Assembly (NCBI GenBank): GCA_002256395.1
Contig: NKJG01000002.1
Location: 273,098 to 337,097, forward strand
Length of the DNA stretch: 64,000 bases
Source of the DNA: Bacteroidetes bacterium B1(2017)
Lineage (GTDB): Bacteria; Bacteroidota; Bacteroidia; UKL13-3
Reading direction: 5' to 3'
Shown: positions 57,345-64,000 of the stretch, in pieces
Numbering within the stretch: position 1 is the stretch's first letter
Layout: every line of letters begins with the position of its first letter
The notes under the pieces: generated by a model
What the model was told of the DNA's origin: nothing
Seen by the model: the letters and a program-made list of their open reading frames with translations, nothing else
Databases searched by the model: none
Made by a program: the position numbers and the translations under genes

Positions 57345-58568
57345 ATGAGGAAACTATTTTTACTACTATCATTTTTTGTTTCATCTTTATCCTATGCACA
57401 AAGATTTGATGAGCCAAATTATGGACTTTCATTAAACGGTAATTTCACCACCGTTCATGTGGCTCATGAGAATTTAGTTGGAAGGGGAATGGGAAGTTTT
57501 GGAGTATTTTACCAAAGGGCAATTACCCCTTATCATACCAACAGGTATTTAAATAGATTGGATTTTACCTTAGAGCCAGCGCTTTCTTGGCTCAGTTATA
57601 GAGATAATACTAGCGACAAACGTTTCCAAAGTAATTTTATTGATTTTAGCGCCTACCTCAATTATGTGCCCGACAGAATGTCGGACGATTTGCGATTATT
57701 TATTGGCGCTAGGCCCTCCTATTTAACTTTTTCGAATACCCAGGTTGTAGAATTTGGTTCGTACCGAGAACTGACAAATGATAGCCAAAATGCAAATACA
57801 ATTGGGGCAATAGACTTTTCTGGAATTATTGGTTTAACAGTAAGTATGGGCGATGTGGCAAGCTTAGAGTTAAAGTATATCCATAGTTTTACTAATAAAA
57901 CAACGGCTACTACTTTTAATGGTCGACCAAGTTGCGTGGAGATTGGAATTAGATTAAGTGCAGTAAGAATTAAGAACAAAATGATTACTGAAGAAAAAAG
58001 TATCGTTGCCGAACTTAATAAAAGAGCTCAAGGAACATTGTTGGTTATGCTTGAAGCACCAAATGAAAAATTAATCAATCAGCTGATAACAGAAAAGCGA
58101 ATTGAGGATGCCAACTATGTTCGGAAATTGCAGTTCCAAACCAATAAAAACATCATGAAAGAGTTTGCTGCAAATTTTGATTTTTGCAAGGTTGAATTCT
58201 TTATGAATACCGATGCATACAAGGTAGATAGAGGCGATTTTAAAGGAGTATTTTTAGATCAAAATCTTGAACCAAAAGCAGAAGTTAGTTTTGATAGCAG
58301 CAATTATTTTATTGCTTCTTTTATTGAAGATGTATCTGAATATACCCATAAATCTGATTATGGTTTATATATGTACGACACCAAATTTAATCAACTAGGA
58401 AAACCCTACAATACAAGTGCAAACAGTATGGGGATTTTTATTGGTGGTGATCCCTTAAATTATTTTAGAAGAATAAAGACAAGCGGATATTTCTCGGATG
58501 ATTTTGCTAAAGTTATAAAGAAGGTAAACACCAAATTACAACTCGGTAGAATTCCAATTAATCAATAA
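57345..58568 (+). CDS. Secreted/outer-membrane hypothetical protein
   Basis: Signal peptide MRKLFLLLSFFVSSLSYAQ; beta-strand-rich N-terminal half. Confidence 0.65.
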   Translation: MRKLFLLLSFFVSSLSYAQRFDEPNYGLSLNGNFTTVHVAHENLVGRGMGSFGVFYQRAITPYHTNRYLNRLDFTLEPALSWLSYRDNTSDKRFQSNFIDFSAYLNYVPDRMSDDLRLFIGARPSYLTFSNTQVVEFGSYRELTNDSQNANTIGAIDFSGIIGLTVSMGDVASLELKYIHSFTNKTTATTFNGRPSCVEIGIRLSAVRIKNKMITEEKSIVAELNKRAQGTLLVMLEAPNEKLINQLITEKRIEDANYVRKLQFQTNKNIMKEFAANFDFCKVEFFMNTDAYKVDRGDFKGVFLDQNLEPKAEVSFDSSNYFIASFIEDVSEYTHKSDYGLYMYDTKFNQLGKPYNTSANSMGIFIGGDPLNYFRRIKTSGYFSDDFAKVIKKVNTKLQLGRIPINQ

Positions 58569-58576
58569 GTACCTGC

Positions 58577-58609
58577 AAAAAAAAATCCAGCCTAAGCTGG
58601 ATTTTTTTG
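58577..58609. terminator. Bidirectional Rho-independent terminator
   Basis: aaaaaaatccagc-ctaa-gctggattttttt between convergent genes. Confidence 0.88.
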
Positions 58610-58625
58610 TTTAATAAGTATCTAA

Positions 58626-59747
58626 TTAATAATTATTAAGCATCATTGGCATAATAAGCATTAATACATCTTCGTCTGCTTCTTGGTTTGCAGGTACTAT
58701 AACACCCGCACGATTAGGTTGCGAAAGTTCTAATACTATTTGAGGAGCATCCATATTGTTTAGCATTTCTAAAAGGTATTTAGAATTGAATCCAATTTCC
58801 ATATCCTCGCCCACATATGAGCAAGTTAACTTCTCTTGTGATTCATTTTCAAAATCAATATCCTCGGCGCTAATGGTTAAATCACTACCCGCTAGTTTTA
58901 AACGAATTTGATGGGTGGTTTTGTTTGAGGTAATAGATACACGTTTTACTGCCATCAAAAACTCACCTCTATCAATAGTTAATTTATTAGGATTTTCTGT
59001 AGGAATAACAGCGCGGTAATCAGGATATTTCTCATCTATTAATCTACAGATTAAGCTTACATCTCCAATTTGGAAGAAGGCATTCTGACGATTGAAATTA
59101 ACCTTTACCTGAGTATCATCATTAGGCAAACAAGATTTTAAAAGGTTTAAAGCTTTTTTAGGCAAAATTAAAGCTTCTTCAGTTCCTGGTTGCACATCAT
59201 TTCTAGTAAAACGCACCAAACGGTTTGCATCTGTAGCAACAAAGGTGATATTGTTTTTAAATAACTGAAGATAAACCCCTGTTAAGTTTAAACGCAACTC
59301 ATCGCTACTAGTAGCAAAAACACTTTTGTTGATGGCTTTTTGCAGAATCTTGGCACCAATTTCAAAGGTACTTGCACCCTCTACTTCTGGAGTTTTAGGA
59401 AACTCATCACCTTTTTGAGCCGTAAGTTTAAATCGACCACTTTCGTATTTAATTTCAACAGAACCCTTCTCTTCATTAATTGAAAAAGCCAATGGCTGAT
59501 CCGACAATGTTTTTAACAGCTCTAAAGTTGTTTTAGAAGGAATGGCAATAGATACATCCTCTTTGGCATCAACCTTAATGCTGGTGCTCATAGTGGTTTC
59601 TAAATCTGTTGAGTGAATTGTTAACACGCCATCCTTAATATCAAATAAAAAGTTATTTAATATTGGGATGATTGGTTTTGAAACCACAACCCCATCAATG
59701 TAGGATAAGTGGCGCAATAAGACACTGCTATTTACAATAAACTTCAT
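58626..59747 (-). CDS. dnaN: DNA polymerase III beta subunit (sliding clamp)
   Basis: MKFIVNSSVLLRHLSYIDGVVVSKPIIPILNNFLFDI; LTGVYLQ...ATDANRLVRF; C-terminal EDVLMLIMPMMLNNY. Confidence 0.95.
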   Translation of the reverse strand: MKFIVNSSVLLRHLSYIDGVVVSKPIIPILNNFLFDIKDGVLTIHSTDLETTMSTSIKVDAKEDVSIAIPSKTTLELLKTLSDQPLAFSINEEKGSVEIKYESGRFKLTAQKGDEFPKTPEVEGASTFEIGAKILQKAINKSVFATSSDELRLNLTGVYLQLFKNNITFVATDANRLVRFTRNDVQPGTEEALILPKKALNLLKSCLPNDDTQVKVNFNRQNAFFQIGDVSLICRLIDEKYPDYRAVIPTENPNKLTIDRGEFLMAVKRVSITSNKTTHQIRLKLAGSDLTISAEDIDFENESQEKLTCSYVGEDMEIGFNSKYLLEMLNNMDAPQIVLELSQPNRAGVIVPANQEADEDVLMLIMPMMLNNY

Positions 59748-59906
59748 TGTTATAGTTTGTTTTTTAGTACGTTCTAAATGTAAGAACTAAGGCAAGGTAT
59801 AAATTTGCTCCTATTTCTCTTGCAAACAAAAATAAAGGGCAAGTGTGTAGTAGCAAAAACAAGTTATGCACAATAAACACCTAAGCGCCTAGTAAATGGT
59901 TGAATA

Positions 59907-60872
59907 CTATTCTTGCCTGCCAAGCATTTTCTCTGGTAAGGCCACCGGAAAGGCTTCGAGGTTTATGGTATCTGTTGGTATTAAATTTAGATTATCCATA
60001 TTTGGTTGACCAGCATTTACCCAAGCTGTATACCAAAATGAAGAAACCGCTCGAATAGCGGCCTGCATACGTCGCTCTACCATACCATTTAATTGCTGAT
60101 GGTAGGCCCAAGCAAGTTCGGGTGAGTACATTTTAAGCAAAGCATTTCCTTTAACTTCATAGGTATATTTTTTATGTTCGGGGAAGTGTTGGTGCAATTT
60201 TTTTTCGAAGCCAAATACAGAATCTAAGCAGGCAAAACTACCTTCCACTGCTAGCCACGAAGCCTCTAAGGGTGAGCTAATATAGGACGCAGGCCCAACA
60301 AAAAAATCATACTTTGGTGCAAATAATTCGGGCAATCGGGTTTCAAAAAAAGCATGAATTCCATGCTGGTTTGTTTGCTGCCCGTTATAATTTGAGGTAG
60401 CATGCAAAGGCACATGACTATCTGCAATATAATGTCCAATTTCTGCACTGTATTTAAGTATTTGCGATGTGTTGTGTTGCGCAAATGCCTCGGTTAAATT
60501 GCGCAACATCCATTGAATATTCCAAGAAACAATGCCATAGGTATGCAAGGTGTCTTTGCTAAACTTTTCACAGGCCAAATGGTATGCTCTGGGTAAGGTA
60601 TCAAAAGGTAAAACTTTCTCATAATAATCCATGTCTATAAAATGCTTCACTCCCTCTCCTGCCACTAAATATCTTCGCTTATCGGGGTCAACCGCATGCT
60701 CAGAGATGTAATCAATGTTCTTTTTATAAAAGCCAAATAGCTCGGTTGGCAAACAAAATACGGCTAACCTATTTATTTGTTGATGGGCATAAAATCCCCA
60801 CGCAAACAAGCCTTGGTTCGGCATAAATAATAAGAAGAAAACAAAACCTAATTTTAAACAAGGATATTTCAT
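59907..60872 (-). CDS. Zinc-dependent phospholipase C / S1-P1 nuclease-like secreted protein
   Basis: WGFYAHQQINRLAVF; KHFIDMDYYE; IGHYIADSHVPLHATSNYNGQQTNQHGIHAFFETRL (His/Asp metal ligands). Confidence 0.82.
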   Translation of the reverse strand: MKYPCLKLGFVFFLLFMPNQGLFAWGFYAHQQINRLAVFCLPTELFGFYKKNIDYISEHAVDPDKRRYLVAGEGVKHFIDMDYYEKVLPFDTLPRAYHLACEKFSKDTLHTYGIVSWNIQWMLRNLTEAFAQHNTSQILKYSAEIGHYIADSHVPLHATSNYNGQQTNQHGIHAFFETRLPELFAPKYDFFVGPASYISSPLEASWLAVEGSFACLDSVFGFEKKLHQHFPEHKKYTYEVKGNALLKMYSPELAWAYHQQLNGMVERRMQAAIRAVSSFWYTAWVNAGQPNMDNLNLIPTDTINLEAFPVALPEKMLGRQE

Positions 60873-60999
60873 GCAACAAATTACAGCCTGCGTCCGATTA
60901 CTTGTTTATGGAAATGTACATTTTATCCTAGATATAGGATTATTGCTCAGAGATATGGATAGAGCAAGGTTTTTAGCCTGCTTTTATTATTTTTGAGCT

Positions 61000-61503
61000 A
61001 TGAGAAATTCCAAATCAGGCCTTTTAAAATTAATTTCCTTTGTGTTTTTTGTCTTACTTTTTAGCTGTTCGAACCTAAAAGCGCAACATAACGATACGCT
61101 ATTATATCATCCTTTTGATAACGCAAAAGAGGCCATTGGTTTAGCTGCAAAAAAAGCAAAACAAGAAAACAAAATGGTATTGCTTCAAATAGGTGGCAAC
61201 TGGTGTAAATGGTGCATAGAATTCAATAGGTTTTGCAAGGCCAATCCCACTATCGATTCTTTACTAAAAGCCGATTATGTGGTGTATCATTTAAACTATA
61301 GTAAAGAAAATAAAAACGAAGAGATACTCACTAGCCTTCAGTATCCTAATAGATTTGGCTTTCCTGTTTTTGTTATCTTAGATGGCAACGGCTCTAGGGT
61401 ACACACCCAAAATTCGTCGTACTTGGAAGAAGGTAAAAGTTATAGTGAAGAGAAAATAATCGACTTCCTAAAAGGCTGGAATTACAAGGCGCTGCATCCA
61501 TAG
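61000..61503 (+). CDS. Thioredoxin-like family protein
   Basis: GGNWCKWCIEFNRF CxxC motif; GFPVFVILDGNG cis-Pro region; signal peptide. Confidence 0.88.
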   Translation: MRNSKSGLLKLISFVFFVLLFSCSNLKAQHNDTLLYHPFDNAKEAIGLAAKKAKQENKMVLLQIGGNWCKWCIEFNRFCKANPTIDSLLKADYVVYHLNYSKENKNEEILTSLQYPNRFGFPVFVILDGNGSRVHTQNSSYLEEGKSYSEEKIIDFLKGWNYKALHP

Positions 61504-61511
61504 GGAGAAGT

Positions 61512-61636
61512 GGGCGCTGGGCATTGGGCGCTCGGGTCTTTAGGCCTTTTCTATAGCTATCCCTATGTCCCCTTAGTCCCCATTGTCCTATATGTCCCTT
61601 TCTATTAAAAAATGCCAGCAGCCAGATGCCAGCAGC
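61512..61636. repeat. GC-rich low-complexity intergenic repeat cluster
   Basis: gggcgctgggcattgggcgctcggg; tatgtcccc/ttagtcccc/attgtccta/tatgtccct 9 bp units; atgccagcagccagatgccagcagc direct repeat. Confidence 0.75.
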
Positions 61637-61734
61637 TTTAGCGTGTGTGATTATTGCAACAATTACACCTTACTATATAACATTAACCTAAAACCTGATT
61701 CTACTTTTGGTTCGTATAATAATACAATCCAAAA

Positions 61735-62496
61735 ATGAAACAATTAGAGAACAAAGTAGCCATTATTACAGGTGGTTCGGGTAGTATTGGAAGAACTACT
61801 GCTAAGTTATTTTTAGAAGAAGGCGCCAAGGTTTTGTTGGTAGATATCAACGAAGAAAAACTGAAAGAAACAATAAGTAAATTAGATAGCGTAAATGTGA
61901 GCTCTATTTTTGCCGATGTTTCAAAATCAATTGATGTAGAAAAGTATGTGAACCATGCCGTAAAATTGTATGGCAAAATTGATGTCTTCTTTAATAATGC
62001 AGGAATAGAAGGCGTTGTTAAACCCATTGTTGAGTACCCAGAAGAAGTTTTTGATAAGGTAATTTCTGTCAATGTAAAAGGCATTTGGTTGGGTAATAAA
62101 TATGTATTGCCACAAATGAATGATGGCGGTAGTATTATTATGACATCCTCTGTGGCAGGTTTATTGGGCTTTGCAAACTTGGGTGCCTATGTAACCAGTA
62201 AGCATGCCGTGGTGGGCATAATGCGCACCACAGCGCTAGAAGCTGCCGCAAGAAAAATTCGAGTTAATTCGGTTCACCCCTCACCTGTAAACAACAGAAT
62301 GATGCGTTCTATAGAAGAAGGTGCATCTGCCGGACATGGCGAAGATGTTAAGAAACAATTTGAAGCTAGCATACCATTAAAACGCTATGCCGAAGCCATT
62401 GAAATAGCCCAATTAGTTCTCTTTTTAGCAGGTGATAATAGCAAATTTATTACGGGTACCACCCAAGTAATAGATGGTGGTATGTGTGCTCAATAA
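61735..62496 (+). CDS. SDR family NAD(P)-dependent oxidoreductase
   Basis: ITGGSGSIGRTTAKLF; NNAGIEG; YVTSKHAV; GTTQVIDGGM. Confidence 0.94.
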   Translation: MKQLENKVAIITGGSGSIGRTTAKLFLEEGAKVLLVDINEEKLKETISKLDSVNVSSIFADVSKSIDVEKYVNHAVKLYGKIDVFFNNAGIEGVVKPIVEYPEEVFDKVISVNVKGIWLGNKYVLPQMNDGGSIIMTSSVAGLLGFANLGAYVTSKHAVVGIMRTTALEAAARKIRVNSVHPSPVNNRMMRSIEEGASAGHGEDVKKQFEASIPLKRYAEAIEIAQLVLFLAGDNSKFITGTTQVIDGGMCAQ

Positions 62497-62509
62497 ATTT
62501 GGGAAACTT

Positions 62510-62838
62510 CTCTATTTTTTAGAGGTAATCCTCCTAAATTATGAGGTGATCCTCGGTTTTTACGAGGATTACCTCGTTACAGCGAGGTGATCCTCTATTT
62601 TTTAGAGGTGATCCTCCTAAAATACGAGGTGATCCTCGGTTTTTACGAGGATTAGCTCGTTACAGCGAGGTGATCCTCATTTTTTTGGAGGTGATTCTCG
62701 TAAAATACGAGGTGATGCTCTGTTTTTACGAGATTCATCTCCTTACAGCGAGATGATTCTCATTTTTTTGGGGATGATTCTCGTAAAAAGGGAGATGATT
62801 CTCTGTTTTTACGAGATTCATCCCCTACTAGAGAGATA
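62510..62838. repeat. Non-coding higher-order tandem repeat: ~83 bp unit made of four ~21 bp subunits with near-palindromic 12-mer cores
   Basis: GAGGTGATCCTC-like cores start at 62522, 62543, 62564, 62584, 62605, 62626, 62647, 62667, 62688, 62709, 62730, 62750, 62771, 62792, 62813; GTTAC/CTTAC landmark at 62576, 62659, 62742 gives the 83 bp period. Confidence 0.93.
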
Positions 62839-62887
62839 TTATGAAAGTATAAGGTAGATTGTGTAGCCTAAAAACCTCAACTTCTAC

Positions 62888-63301
62888 TTAAACTAACTTT
62901 CTCTCCGATTCACTAATTTCTAAATCGTTGATGCTCGCATAGCGTTTTGCCATATAGCCAAGCTCGTCAAATTCCCAGTTTTCATTGCCATAGGCTCTAA
63001 ACCATTGTCCGCTTGAGTTTTGATATTCATACTCAAACCTCACAGCAATGCGGTTATTGGTATGCGCCCAATATTCTTTTTTGAGCTTATACTTGAGTTC
63101 TTTTTTCCATTTGGCATTCAAAAAGGAAACAATTTCATCTCTTCCTTTTAGAAATTGGTTTCTATTTCTCCACTCGCTATCAATAGTATAAGCTTGTGAT
63201 ACACGAACAGGATCTTTACTATTCCAGGCATCTTCGGCCATTTGAATTTTTTGTTTGGCTGTTTCCTCCGTAAAAGGCGGCAGCGGATTTCTTGGTTCCA
63301 T
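62888..63301 (-). CDS. DUF1348 / nuclear transport factor 2-like family protein
   Basis: [58 protein letters not shown]...[22 protein letters not shown]. Confidence 0.9.
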   Translation of the reverse strand: MEPRNPLPPFTEETAKQKIQMAEDAWNSKDPVRVSQAYTIDSEWRNRNQFLKGRDEIVSFLNAKWKKELKYKLKKEYWAHTNNRIAVRFEYEYQNSSGQWFRAYGNENWEFDELGYMAKRYASINDLEISESERKLV

Positions 63302-63391
63302 TATAAGTGAGGATTAAACTAGTTAGTATTTAAGCACCTGCTAAAGTACAATATTAATGGCTAAAAAAGGGACTTTAGTGAGCATCCCTCC

Positions 63392-63455
63392 CTAATTACT
63401 CAATCCCACACTCACACTATATTCTAATTACTCAAACTCACACTCCCACTTTACT
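63392..63455. repeat. Two imperfect 32 bp tandem direct repeats (intergenic)
   Basis: ctaattactcaatcccacactcacactatatt / ctaattactcaaactcacactcccactttact. Confidence 0.8.
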
Positions 63456-63642
63456 TTAGTGAAATTGCCTCAATAATAGAAAAGGAAAAGTAACCACAAT
63501 GGCCACAAAGGGAAGAACACAACAGACACGAAGGCGCTGAAGGCAGGGAAAAATTATGAATTTTGAATTATGAGTTATGAATTAATCCAAATTCACAGCG
63601 CTCAACGCCAACTCCACCATAGCAAAGCCACTACTTTCCTTA

Positions 63643-64000
63643 TTATCCTTGCAACATTTTAAGAAACAAATATTGCTTCTTAGTTAGGTTCCATTTGTTG
63701 GTTTCAAAATCATCCGAGAAATAATAAATCAATTGCTTCCCTTTATAGTTTATCCATACTTGGTGGTAAGGAACATGGTCTGTAATACTTGAAGAAATAA
63801 CTGTTCTTCCATCCTCCAAAACAAGAGTATCTTTACTCCTTTCAAGCTTTTCAGTTAGCATTTGCTCAAAATTAATAGCAAGAAAACTATCTAGGTCAAG
63901 CGCATTCGTTTTAAAGGATTTACTAAGGCCATAATTATTAATTTTCTTAGCATAATAATTCCTCTTTTCCTTGAAATAAAGGCTTACTTGAAAGGGGTTT
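63643..64000 (-). CDS. Hypothetical protein, 5' end beyond window
   Basis: ORF 63643..63861 stays open upstream to the window end (NPFQVSLYFKEKRNYYAKKINNYGLSKSFKTNALDLDSFLAINFEQMLTEKLERSKD...). Confidence 0.6.
   Translation of the reverse strand, partial: NPFQVSLYFKEKRNYYAKKINNYGLSKSFKTNALDLDSFLAINFEQMLTEKLERSKDTLVLEDGRTVISSSITDHVPYHQVWINYKGKQLIYYFSDDFETNKWNLTKKQYLFLKMLQG

Noticed and set aside
62510-62838. Possible CRISPR array
   Set aside because: Repeats are 21/83 bp tandem units without unique spacers; spacers themselves are repetitive and no cas genes are in the window.

Overview
This is a 64 kb, AT-rich, mostly ordinary chromosomal segment of a Bacteroidota (gliding/T9SS-type) bacterium. 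Lineage markers are gldD and gldE next to ssb-mutY-HU-TPR-rng, several proteins with T9SS C-terminal sorting domains, and TAnnTTTG-type promoters. About 50 protein genes are supported, mainly housekeeping (mnmA, accC, ispD, queA, dnaN, mutY, ssb, rng, queG, HtrA, Sir2, biotin carboxylase) plus secreted or lipoprotein genes. I found no tRNA, rRNA, CRISPR array, prophage or complete transposon. The most unusual parts are: (1) an SOS-mutagenesis locus at 28.0-34.6 kb (error-prone DnaE with a degenerate PHP domain, DinB, DinD and a LexA-like XRE-S24 regulator), with a candidate operator GTTAAT-N3-ATTAAC at both the dinB and regulator promoters; (2) a 30-32 bp perfect palindrome in three copies, two bracketing dinD as direct repeats and one inside the dinD coding sequence; (3) a non-coding array at 62.5-62.84 kb with about 15 near-palindromic 12-mers on a 21 bp pitch in an 83 bp higher-order unit, with paired substitutions in the arms; (4) two cysteine-rich or basic micro-ORFs below the ORF-track cutoff; (5) an apparently recurrent palindrome GGTTCGAACC; (6) a cluster of low-complexity intergenic repeats at 61.5-63.6 kb. 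No homology search was possible; all family calls come from motif recognition in the translations.
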